Positions 1 to 6,720 of a stretch of DNA of 9,245 bases are shown here, in pieces. The DNA comes from Akkermansiaceae bacterium (GTDB lineage: Bacteria; Verrucomicrobiota; Verrucomicrobiia; Verrucomicrobiales; Akkermansiaceae): contig JALZVA010000063.1 in assembly GCA_023301335.1 (NCBI GenBank), positions 1-9,245 on the forward strand, given 5' to 3'. The notes beneath the pieces were generated by a model. That model saw nothing but the letters and a program-made list of their open reading frames with translations, ran no database searches and was not told the origin of the DNA. The translations under genes were made by a program, and so were the position numbers. The stretch's first letter is position 1. The number at the start of each line of letters is the position of its first letter.

Positions 1-20
1 ATTGGATTTGAGTGGAGATA

Positions 21-1985
21 TTACCACTTGAAGAGGCGTCCTCGTGATGGTTGGAGCTTTAGGGTGATTTGTGTACCTCCGGAATCTGAACTTTCAGCGT
101 GGACGCTACCACCTAGTATTTTGGCACGCCGCTGTAGGGACTCAGGTATTTGATTATCAGTGAGGCCGGGGCCGTTGTCACTAACGGTTAGCCTGATGTC
201 ATTGTGAGCTGCTGTCAGTGATACTGATACTCGAGTAGCACCAGAATGGCGGATGATGTTAGTTAGGCATTCTTTATAAAAAAGGTAGAGGTCGATACGT
301 CTGCGAGGTTTCAGCTGGTTTAGGCTATCTCCGCCAGGAAATGCAGTTTTGTAATCTAGATCGGCAAGTAACCGGCTGGTAGTTTGTTTCATTTCCTCAA
401 CCAAATTGGCATGGATTTCCTTGGTTTCGAGTATGTTGGTGCAGTAGCGAGCTGTCGCACCAGTTTCTTCAGTGAGTGTGCGTACTTCATCAATCACCTC
501 ATTGAGTTCAGCCCACTCGCTGGTGGTTTTTTTTCTCGCTATGATCTTCTTTGCAAAGTCACCGAGTAGACCAATGGCGTGGAGATTCGCGCCGAGTTCA
601 TCGTGAAGGTTCGCTGCGATACGCTCACGGGTTCTAGCAATAGCACGTTCACGTGCAATGTGTCCGAACCAAAAAACGGTCACCGTGCCCAGTAGTAAGA
701 TTGCCGCTAACCAGCTAGTGAGCCGAAGGTTTGTTTTTTGATTCTCATAACGTTGTGCTAGCTCTTGTAAGACGAGAGAACGCTCTGCTTCCAATACTTG
801 ACGATTGGCGAGTTGGTTCATCCAAGCTCGGATGGGAAGGGTTTCACCATACAAGTTTAAGCCATCCGTTAATGCCTTCAGTGTCCGGTATACTGTAGCT
901 ATACCGGGCGTGCTGACTTGTTTTCCTAAAGCAATATTTTCATTTTTAGAAAACACCTCAATTTCCGCGAAGCCGATCCGGAAGGTTGCTGAGGGGCTAA
1001 TCTCAGCCAGCCGGATGTAGCGGCAGGAAGTTACAGGGATATTCCACATCATGATAGGGCCTGTATCATTGATATGGGTATCTAGCAGAACCACGGCATT
1101 GGAAAAATCTGCTCGATTGGCTCCCTCGATTCTTAGGTGATGAGGGATACCTAGATTTCCTGCATGAGCCTGGGGCACGGTGTCACTTTGCTCCAGAGTG
1201 TGGAGGTGGATACGGTCGATTTCGGCCGTAGTCTCCAGATCGATAGTCAAGACAGGTGGTTGATTCGGCTTATTTAGGTAAGCCACACTTTGTAATCCGT
1301 GGGCAGCATTCATCAGGTAGGGGCCGTGGCCATCTACCAGATAACGCGGCCCCCATGCAGCGATGCTTGCCTCTGGGTGTAAAGATGACGCTTTAACCGG
1401 CTGGTGTAGGGCGACGTTTTTTTCACCACTAAATACGAGAGCTTCTGCGAGTTGGAAAATATAATGCTGGTTAAAATGCTTATTGAATGCCCTTAAGGAG
1501 AGACGGGTAGCTTCGATTCTGATCCAAGATGCTTTAATGCCACCTGCAGCAATGACGTAAGGGGCAATACCTTGAGCTCTATCAGTTGTGGAGCTGAATT
1601 CGCCGAGTATACTGCCGGTTTTGTTATTTGAATTCCCAGTAATGATTCGAAATTCAGCAGGGAACCCATCGGCTTGAAATCCTTCATTTGAATCGCGGTA
1701 GACGTTTGGAATGAGGATGATCTCATCGAGAGTGTAATCCTTGCCTAGGTTGATTTCGACCCACTCTTTGTGGTCGGCAGTTTTATGACGATCTGAGCGA
1801 TAGCCGATGGCTCCAACTCCAGTACGTAGGCTAGCCTGAGCTAGCTGGCTGAGCTCAGCATCTATGACCTTCAAGCGCTGTTCGAGATTAGATAGTTTAA
1901 GCTCGCTGAGGGGTGCTGTCTCGGCCAGTGCAGGAAGCGCTCCGACCAGCTGAAGGGGAATTAAATATAATAACCAGAAACGCAT
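21..1985 (-). CDS. Membrane sensor histidine kinase with discoidin-like periplasmic domains (NarL/DegS-type core)
   Basis: This 654-residue protein is complete: ATG at 1985-1983, stop TAA at 23-21. A signal peptide spans residues 1-21 (cut after ALPALA). Two F5/8 type C (discoidin)-like segments follow, at about 55-187 (WVEINLGKDYTLDEIILIP) and 188-347 (NVALHQPVKASS, then YLVDG). A third similar start (NIALGKQV) at 350 is not followed by a full domain. A probable coiled coil at 392-420 leads into one membrane helix at about 423-443. The cytoplasmic core has a HisKA_3-type H-box with phospho-acceptor H461 (RIAANLHDELG), an N-box (YKECLTNIIRHSG, N576), a G1 box DNGPG at 603-607 and a G2-like ILGGS at 624. 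It should autophosphorylate in response to a periplasmic ligand and pass phosphate to a LuxR/NarL-type regulator. That partner is not in the window and may lie just left of base 21. A carbohydrate ligand is inferred from the domain type only. Confidence 0.9.
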   Translation of the reverse strand: MRFWLLYLIPLQLVGALPALAETAPLSELKLSNLEQRLKVIDAELSQLAQASLRTGVGAIGYRSDRHKTADHKEWVEINLGKDYTLDEIILIPNVYRDSNEGFQADGFPAEFRIITGNSNNKTGSILGEFSSTTDRAQGIAPYVIAAGGIKASWIRIEATRLSLRAFNKHFNQHYIFQLAEALVFSGEKNVALHQPVKASSLHPEASIAAWGPRYLVDGHGPYLMNAAHGLQSVAYLNKPNQPPVLTIDLETTAEIDRIHLHTLEQSDTVPQAHAGNLGIPHHLRIEGANRADFSNAVVLLDTHINDTGPIMMWNIPVTSCRYIRLAEISPSATFRIGFAEIEVFSKNENIALGKQVSTPGIATVYRTLKALTDGLNLYGETLPIRAWMNQLANRQVLEAERSLVLQELAQRYENQKTNLRLTSWLAAILLLGTVTVFWFGHIARERAIARTRERIAANLHDELGANLHAIGLLGDFAKKIIARKKTTSEWAELNEVIDEVRTLTEETGATARYCTNILETKEIHANLVEEMKQTTSRLLADLDYKTAFPGGDSLNQLKPRRRIDLYLFYKECLTNIIRHSGATRVSVSLTAAHNDIRLTVSDNGPGLTDNQIPESLQRRAKILGGSVHAESSDSGGTQITLKLQPSRGRLFKW

Positions 1986-2563
1986 AAGAGATCAGTATAT
2001 CAGAGTGAAACAGTTAATCCAGCATTCTAGCTTAACATTTTATGATGCACCATCGGTTAAACGATCTATGGATGAATTGGCTTGGGTAGCGTGCTCGTGC
2101 ACTTTCTAAATATTCTGGTTGGCGTTGATTGCTCATGATTCCAGATAACGTGTTCATCTGGGTGTGATTCTTTCTAGCTCAATGACTGCGTGAAACTTAA
2201 TTCAAGCTATTCCTTCGGTGTCATTCTATTTGGTTCAATGCGCTCATCTTTATTATTTTTACTGACCCTTGATACTTCCTCGTGAGCTATCTGGAAGTAG
2301 CTAACAAGAAACAAAGAAGGCGGTAATGATTCTCAGATCGCAACCTCAAGAATTTCATTTCATTTCCATCCGCACAATAAACTGTTTTCACCTGCGAGGG
2401 CATACGACGAACGGCTAAGCTCGGTTCCCAACTTCAGAAAAAGGTGTTCGTTTAAGTATAGGTTAAAGAACGGATGTTCAGATTTGTTGTTTAATGTAGT
2501 TTAATGAACATACTTAGGAAATAGCACACACTTCTGAGGTTGTATCTTACACAAATTATAATA
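1986..2563. other. Long intergenic region between divergent genes; no gene recognised
   Basis: These 578 bases separate the starts of the divergent kinase and PEP-CTERM genes, so they should hold both promoters. I see no convincing coding sequence, tRNA or known riboswitch. Short structures lie in the right-hand part: a bulged hairpin at 2446-2471, a GAAC-N4-GTTC site at 2468-2479, a 7-bp inverted repeat (ATGTTCA 2474-2480 and TGAACAT 2505-2511), and a tandem GTTTAATGTA/GTTTAATGAA repeat at 2489-2508. No -35/-10 pair with good spacing could be assigned. The TATAAT at 2557-2562 touches the start codon and cannot be the -10 for that start. Confidence 0.6.
2446..2511. promoter_or_regulatory. Cluster of GTTC/GAAC half-sites upstream of the PEP-CTERM gene (candidate operator)
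   Basis: Four GTTC/GAAC half-sites fall within 66 bases: GTTC at 2446, GAAC at 2468, GTTC at 2476 and GAAC at 2506. The middle pair forms GAACGGATGTTC (2468-2479), which matches the Gram-positive-type LexA core GAAC-RNRY-GTTC. The outer pair forms a 7-bp inverted repeat spaced by 24 bases. The first pair can fold as a 9-bp stem with one bulged G and a GTATAGG loop. The sites lie 53-118 bases before the ATG, a plausible place for an operator or leader structure. Function is inferred from position and symmetry only. Confidence 0.3.
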
Positions 2564-3274
2564 ATGAAAAACACTATCAAATTAATTGCAATGGCCACTG
2601 CATCGATCGCGCTAGTTCAGGTCTCTCAGGCGGCAACTATCAGTATTAATGATATTGCTCCCGACGATGGTACATTTAGCTCTTTCACCAGTGTTGCATC
2701 AACCGATGGTAATTCATTCACTCTATCACGAATTTTCGATTTTGATGAGGGTGGAACCGATGATACACTAACTTTCACTTTGACCCGAACCACCTATAGT
2801 GGAGCCACAATAAATGGTTCAGATATTATTGTGGGTAATGTTAATAATGGTGGTAACAACGTTAACTGGTACAGCAATTTTGGGAATGCTGATTCGTTAC
2901 AACTCGCGGTGTCAGGCATATCGTATACATCAGGAGAGGCAGATGGAACTACAGTTGTTTTTGATGGTTTTCAGGGCATCTCACGAAATAATTTTACCAA
3001 TGCCGCTGGCCTTGGTGCGGGTACTACAGAGCTTGATTTCCATGTCCATACGGGCTCTGTAGGTTCAACCATTATTACAAACTCTGGGGGCTTTCAAGAT
3101 TTAACCAGTGCAGGAAATTCAACCAATGTTTTCTTTACGGCTGAAGCAGGGTCGCTCGGCATCAGACTTCGTGAGGTGGATCTTCAATTCTCTACAGTTG
3201 CCGTTCCTGAGCCATCATCGGCAGTTTTACTCGGTATAGGTGGACTTGCTCTTATTCTGCGCCGTCGTAAATAG
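2564..3274 (+). CDS. PEP-CTERM sorting domain-containing exported protein
   Basis: This 236-residue secreted protein has no recognisable catalytic domain. A signal peptide covers residues 1-23 (MKNTIKLIAMATASIALVQV, cut after SQA). The mature part is rich in Ser, Thr, Asn, Gly and Asp and is probably an all-beta extracellular domain. The C terminus is a textbook PEP-CTERM signal: VPEPSS at 214-219, a hydrophobic helix at about 220-231 and a basic tail RRRK at 233-236. Such tails are known to be processed by exosortase, usually with exopolysaccharide export; no exosortase is in the window. I chose the ATG at 2564 because it opens directly on the Lys-containing n-region. An in-frame TTG at 2540 would add eight residues (MYLTQIII) that spoil the signal peptide. 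There is no clear ribosome binding site. The gene stands alone and is closed by the terminator 27 bases downstream. Confidence 0.88.
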   Translation: MKNTIKLIAMATASIALVQVSQAATISINDIAPDDGTFSSFTSVASTDGNSFTLSRIFDFDEGGTDDTLTFTLTRTTYSGATINGSDIIVGNVNNGGNNVNWYSNFGNADSLQLAVSGISYTSGEADGTTVVFDGFQGISRNNFTNAAGLGAGTTELDFHVHTGSVGSTIITNSGGFQDLTSAGNSTNVFFTAEAGSLGIRLREVDLQFSTVAVPEPSSAVLLGIGGLALILRRRK

Positions 3275-3300
3275 CGGCGTTTGAAATCCTCATATTTCAT

Positions 3301-3339
3301 AATCCCCAGTTGGCTCAAAATAGTCACTGGGGATTTTTT
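3301..3339 (+). terminator. Rho-independent terminator of the PEP-CTERM gene
   Basis: AATCCCCAGT (3301-3310) pairs perfectly with ACTGGGGATT (3326-3335), and T residues run to 3339. The loop can pair further (GGCT 3312-3315 with AGTC 3322-3325, leaving T3311 bulged), which lengthens the stem and shortens the loop to six bases. It starts 27 bases after the stop codon of the PEP-CTERM gene, so that gene is probably monocistronic. The U-tract exists only on the plus strand. Confidence 0.9.
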
Positions 3340-3476
3340 CTGCCAAAAATTAGCCTGTGAGTACTTAATCCTCAGTCGGAAAGATCCCAGATTGATGAGC
3401 TTTGTTCACGGCAGCAGCAGCGTTTTTAACCTCAGTAAAAGGGGTCACTCTGTGAATTGTGAATTCGTATAAATGT
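3340..3476. other. Spacer between terminator and transposase remnant
   Basis: No gene is recognised here. On the minus strand a protein-like C-terminal stretch ends in a stop at 3367-3365 (last residues NKAHQSGIFPTED), and it runs back to about 3440. The AAAGGGGTCACTCT at 3438-3451 resembles, from memory, sequence often found ahead of RAYT-type transposase genes, and may mark the left boundary of that element. Both readings are tentative. Confidence 0.3.
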
Positions 3477-3503
3477 ATATTTTTGGGTAAAACCCGAAAA
3501 TAT
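3477..3503 (+). repeat. 12-bp hairpin covering the transposase start codon
   Basis: ATATTTTTGGGT (3477-3488) and ACCCGAAAATAT (3492-3503) are complementary over 12 bp with one T-G wobble, separated by an AAA loop (3489-3491). The right arm includes the first two bases of the ATG at 3502-3504. In RNA this would hide the initiation site. As single-stranded DNA it is the kind of structure bound by HUH transposases. In IS200-type elements, a hairpin that blocks transposase translation is known. The role here is inferred. Confidence 0.6.
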
Positions 3504-4480
3504 GGCACGGCAAGTGAGGATTGAATTTGAGGGAGCGATCTATTATGTGATGGGTCGAAGCAACAATGGGAACGGTATTTTCTTCGGTAAGAAGGGATGC
3601 GAGAAGTTTCTGGATACTTTGGACGAAGCTTGCCAGAGAACGGGTTGGATAGTTCATTGCTTTGTATATGATGGGGAACCATTACAATTCGCTCATAGAG
3701 ACATCAGAAGCCAATTTGGTAGATGGAATGAAATGGCTTCAAGGAACGTATACTCAGAGAGTAAAAGCATAGAGAGGCCGAAGAGGTCACCTTTTTCAAG
3801 GGCGTTACAGAGCCCAGGTTGTCAATGGCTCGGACAGTGACAGCACATACTTTAAAATGGTTTCTGATTATATCCATTTGAATCCGGCTAGGGCTAAAAT
3901 GGTGGGAGCAGGAAAGCGTTGGGATAAGTTGACCGACTACCCTTGGAGTAGTTTGCCGCTGTATACCAAATGGAAATCAAAGCGACCAACGTGGTTGGAG
4001 GTTGGCGATGTTTTTGACGACCTACGTTTGGATGATAATGCCCGAGGCAGAGAAGCGTATTCGGATTACATGAACAGAAGGTCGATTAAAGTTTAAACCG
4101 ATGTAGATATTGAATCGTATGGAGTATTGAGACGAGGTTGGTGCGTAGGAGATGCTACGTTTAGGTAAAAGATGTTAGATAAAGCGGAAGCTTTCAGCGG
4201 GAGCAAAATAGAGAGTTTGTCAGGAGCAGTAGTCAAAGAGCATAATGAACATGAGGTAACCAAATTGATAAAAGAAGGTTTAGCCAAGCTTGGCATTGCT
4301 GAGGATGCTTTAGAGAACATGGTTAACTCTGCAGTTGAGAAGAAAGTGATAGCGGCGTGGGTCTTAGGTCAGACTCTAGCTGCTACGGAATGGTTGGCTA
4401 ATGCATTGCATATGGGATATCGAAATTCTGTTAGCCAAGTAAAGAAATGGGTAAAAGAGAATAAGGAAGGTAAGAAGTAG
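3502..4480 (+). pseudogene. Degraded RAYT (REP-associated tyrosine transposase, IS200-like Y1/HUH) gene
   Basis: The remnant spans 326 codon-equivalents, about the length I expect for this transposase type. It starts with the usual MARQVRIEFEGAIYYVMGRS. An extra base in 3667-3670 (four bases where one codon is expected, after VHCFV) shifts the frame. The rest lies in frame 2: MGNHYN, SLIETSEANLVDGMKWLQ, GTYTQ, RRGHLFQGRY, then DYIHLNPARAKMV. Three in-frame stops interrupt it: TAG 3770-3772, TAA 4094-4096 and TAA 4166-4168. Between the last two stops, LRRGWCVGDATFR still reads as family sequence, so the downstream open frame (4172-4480) belongs to the same gene. The HUH motif, normally NHYH, reads NHYN, so a catalytic metal-binding histidine is also lost. 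RAYTs are single-domain nucleases thought to mobilise REP hairpins. This copy cannot be active. Its 5' end carries a start-codon hairpin; I saw no obvious REP array nearby. Confidence 0.88.
4172..4480 (+). pseudogene. Surviving C-terminal open frame of the RAYT pseudogene
   Basis: Taken alone, this 102-codon frame (ATG 4172, stop TAG 4478-4480) would be called a hypothetical protein. It is better read as the detached tail of the transposase. It keeps the same frame as the HLFQGRY and YIHLNPARA segments, it follows LRRGWCVGDATFR after a single stop, and it ends in the tail motif WLANALHMGY..SVSQVKKWV. That motif resembles a helix-turn-helix DNA-binding segment of the DnaA C-terminal style, known at the end of many RAYT-like proteins. 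No ribosome binding site precedes the ATG. Expression as a separate DNA-binding peptide is possible but unsupported. Confidence 0.7.
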
Positions 4481-4705
4481 CTAAGTAAATTGCTCTAAGC
4501 AAGTGTTACTGCGTGTGGTTTTACTTCGAATTTGGAAGGTGTTAGGTATCAATCGGTGCGGAAGCTAGATTGTTTTTTACACTGATCAGGCAGAGGATCT
4601 CGTTGACCATTTATGGGCTCGTCATTATTATTTTTAATTTTCATAGAAAATTAAAAAATATGGAGTAGTTTGATTAAAGTTTTAGTTTAATTTTATCACA
4701 TTTCT
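4481..4705. other. Intergenic region ahead of the metabolic operon; likely promoter region
   Basis: These 225 bases hold no recognisable gene. The left 150 bases are featureless. The right part is very AT-rich and contains the perfect inverted repeat at 4631-4657, followed by a 48-base AT-rich leader to the ATG at 4706. TTGATT at 4670-4675 is a weak -35 candidate, but no matching -10 at standard spacing is seen. No terminator for the transposase remnant was found other than, possibly, the inverted repeat itself, which lacks GC pairs. Confidence 0.5.
4631..4657. repeat. Perfect 12-bp AT-rich inverted repeat (candidate operator or hairpin)
   Basis: TTTTTAATTTTC (4631-4642) and GAAAATTAAAAA (4646-4657) are exact reverse complements around an ATA loop. 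The repeat ends 48 bases before the first gene of the operon, a typical operator position. With a single G-C pair in the stem it would be a weak RNA terminator, so a dimeric DNA-binding protein site is the likelier role. It has the same 12/3/12 geometry as the hairpin at 3477-3503 but a different sequence. Confidence 0.55.
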
Positions 4706-6253
4706 ATGGCATCATCACTACACGTCGATTTACATAAAGTATCAAAATTTGTAAATGCAAGTATCCCTATTGGATTTTTGTTATTTTTAGCGGGAGGAAT
4801 TTTTGTTAGTTTTTACTTACATTTTCTTACGGTCGCCTTCCTTTTCTTAATGATTGTGAATTTCTTCTATATGAATGTGCAGAAAGAGCATATCATCTTG
4901 AATAATTTTGGTTTAATGGGGCAGGCTCGTTATATGATTGAAAGCATAGGTCCTGAAATGCGGCAGTACCTTTTTGCCAACGATCGAGAGGAGCGCCCAT
5001 TTAATCGAGAGGAGCGTTCGGAAGTGTATAGAAAAGCGAAGAATATTGATTCTGCTAGTTCTTTTGGTTCACAGGAAAATTTTGATTCTACGGAGATTAA
5101 AGTCAGGCACTCGATGTTCCCTACGCCTAAAGAAGAGCTAAAACCATTTAGCGTTACCTATGGTGAGGAGCGTGGCTTAGATTCGGCTTACACGGTAAAA
5201 AGACCAATCATGATTAGTGCCATGAGTTATGGCGCGCTTGGAGTGAATGCTGTGCGTTCTTTAGCACGCGGCGCAAAACAGGCGGGAATCCCGATGAATA
5301 CAGGAGAAGGAGGGTATCCAAAATACCACCTTATGGAAGACTGTGATTTGATTTTTCAGATAGGAACTGCCAAATTTGGAGTGCGTGATACAGATGGGCG
5401 GCTAGATGATGCGAAGCTTGTTGAGATTGCCAGTAAGCCACAGATTAAGATGATAGAGATTAAATTTTCCCAAGGAGCAAAGCCAGGTAAAGGTGGACTA
5501 CTCCCTAAGGAAAAGATCACGGATGAGATTGCCGAGTTACGTGGGATTGAAAAAGGCCAGGATGTGGTCTCGCCACCATTTCATCCAGAGTGTGATACAG
5601 TCGAGCATACCGTGGAGTTTGTGAAGCGTGTGCAAGAAGTTTCTAAATTACCTACAGGTTTTAAGATTTGTTTAGGTAAGCTTTCAGAGTTTGAATCTTT
5701 AGTAGAAGAAATGAAACGCCAGAACGTGTTCCCTGATTTCATCACAGTGGATGGAGCAGAGGGGGGGACTGGTGCTGCACCTAAGGCATTCCTTGATGGG
5801 CTTGGCCTACCTTTGACAGTGGGTCTGTATTCGATCCATGAATGCCTCAAGCGCCATGGAGTGCGCGATAAAATGAAACTTAACGCCTCTGGAAAGCTCA
5901 TTAGCCCAGGTGCTCAGATGGTAGCTTTTGCACTAGGTGCAGACATGGTCTACAGTGCGCGCGGATTCATGCTTTCCTTAGGGTGTATTCAAGCGTTACA
6001 GTGTGGGAATAATACTTGCCCGGTAGGTATCACCACACATGACCCGAGCTTACAAAAAGGTTTAGATGTACCAAGCCGTGCTATCCGTGTCGCAAACTAT
6101 GTGAAACATATTGAGCATGATTTAGAAGAAGTTCTCCGTGCCACAGGGTGTAAGAGCTTTAGCGAGCTCACTACGGAAAATCTTTATATTCCAGCTGACA
6201 CCGTCTTAGCAGAGCATTATAACAGTGTCTTTAATACAAAATTAGCTTCTTAA
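4706..6253 (+). CDS. Membrane-anchored FMN-binding glutamate synthase-like protein (GltB synthase domain only)
   Basis: This 515-residue protein has two membrane helices (about 18-38 and 40-57) and then the FMN/3Fe-4S synthase domain of glutamate synthase. Family landmarks are PIMISAMSYGALG (167-179), MNTGEGG (197-203), FSQGAKPGKGG (254-264), TVDGAEGGTGAAP (347-359) and a cluster motif C427-x5-C433-x4-C438 (ending NNTCPVG). Full-length GltB is about 1500 residues with an N-terminal glutaminase domain and a C-terminal beta-helix; both are missing here, as in the YerD-like branch. It therefore cannot make ammonia from glutamine by itself. In this branch the true reaction is not established; a membrane-linked FMN/Fe-S oxidoreductase is the safe description. 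It is first in a probable four-gene operon, 27 bases before the DoxX-like gene. The ATG at 4706 lacks a Shine-Dalgarno sequence. Confidence 0.9.
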   Translation: MASSLHVDLHKVSKFVNASIPIGFLLFLAGGIFVSFYLHFLTVAFLFLMIVNFFYMNVQKEHIILNNFGLMGQARYMIESIGPEMRQYLFANDREERPFNREERSEVYRKAKNIDSASSFGSQENFDSTEIKVRHSMFPTPKEELKPFSVTYGEERGLDSAYTVKRPIMISAMSYGALGVNAVRSLARGAKQAGIPMNTGEGGYPKYHLMEDCDLIFQIGTAKFGVRDTDGRLDDAKLVEIASKPQIKMIEIKFSQGAKPGKGGLLPKEKITDEIAELRGIEKGQDVVSPPFHPECDTVEHTVEFVKRVQEVSKLPTGFKICLGKLSEFESLVEEMKRQNVFPDFITVDGAEGGTGAAPKAFLDGLGLPLTVGLYSIHECLKRHGVRDKMKLNASGKLISPGAQMVAFALGADMVYSARGFMLSLGCIQALQCGNNTCPVGITTHDPSLQKGLDVPSRAIRVANYVKHIEHDLEEVLRATGCKSFSELTTENLYIPADTVLAEHYNSVFNTKLAS

Positions 6254-6280
6254 TTATAATCTTTAACAATTTAAAAAAAT

Positions 6281-6673
6281 ATGAAAAAAAATGTTATCTC
6301 TTGGGTTGCCCAAGTCATCACTGCAGCGATTCTTGGCATGACCCTATACAGCAAGTTTACAGATGCACCAGAAGTGGTGGAACTATTTACCAAGTTAGAC
6401 ATGGGGCCTTTTGGCTATAAGTTAATTGGAGCTTTAGAGCTCATTGCCTGTATCCTACTTTTTACTCCTGTGTCTATTTGGGGTGCTATCCTTGGCTGGG
6501 GAGTGATGGCTGGAGCGATCATGGGACACATCACGAAACTCGGCTTTGAAGGTCAGATGGGAATGATGGCGGGTATGGCTACTCTAGCATGGTTACTGAG
6601 CTGTGTGATTATCTATCTAAGAAAAGAGCAAGTGATTTTTATCGGCAGAATGTTCGGAATGAAGCATAAATAA
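6281..6673 (+). CDS. DoxX-like small integral membrane protein
   Basis: This 130-residue protein is almost all membrane: four helices at about 5-25, 45-62, 65-83 and 97-113, with a short basic C terminus (GMKHK). The fold pattern, a Lys-Phe after helix 1 (YSKFTDAPE) and a Gly-rich helix 2 start (YKLIGALELIACILLF) fit the DoxX/DoxX-like family. Relatives include a subunit of archaeal thiosulfate:quinone oxidoreductase and many proteins of unknown role, often next to redox enzymes. No catalytic residue or cofactor site is visible. It sits between two oxidoreductase-type genes, 27 bases after the first and 47 before the next. An inferred role is quinone- or membrane-related partner of the FMN/Fe-S protein. 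The start has no Shine-Dalgarno sequence, only an A-rich leader. Confidence 0.8.
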   Translation: MKKNVISWVAQVITAAILGMTLYSKFTDAPEVVELFTKLDMGPFGYKLIGALELIACILLFTPVSIWGAILGWGVMAGAIMGHITKLGFEGQMGMMAGMATLAWLLSCVIIYLRKEQVIFIGRMFGMKHK

Positions 6674-6720
6674 AAATAATTGCTACCATCTAACATTTAA
6701 ATTTTTACTAAAATATTATT

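Noticed and set aside
805..1020. 71-codon plus-strand open frame within the kinase gene
   Set aside because: Antisense to the kinase linker and second discoidin-like segment; no start signal or recognisable features.
2557..2562. TATAAT as a -10 promoter box
   Set aside because: It ends one base before the ATG at 2564 and has no -35 at proper spacing, so it cannot drive this start.
1986..2563. Riboswitch, tRNA, CRISPR array or toxin-antitoxin in the long intergenic region
   Set aside because: I found no repeat-spacer pattern, cloverleaf or plausible small gene; only short inverted repeats are present.
2540..2566. TTG at 2540 as start of the PEP-CTERM protein
   Set aside because: It adds MYLTQIII ahead of an otherwise normal signal peptide and has no well-spaced ribosome binding site; ATG 2564 fits better.
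3365..3682. 105-codon minus-strand frame as a full gene
   Set aside because: Its 5' two thirds are antisense to the transposase remnant and look random; only the last 25 codons seem protein-like.
5581..5901. 106-codon minus-strand open frame
   Set aside because: It is antisense to the strongly conserved FMN/Fe-S domain and shows no family features.
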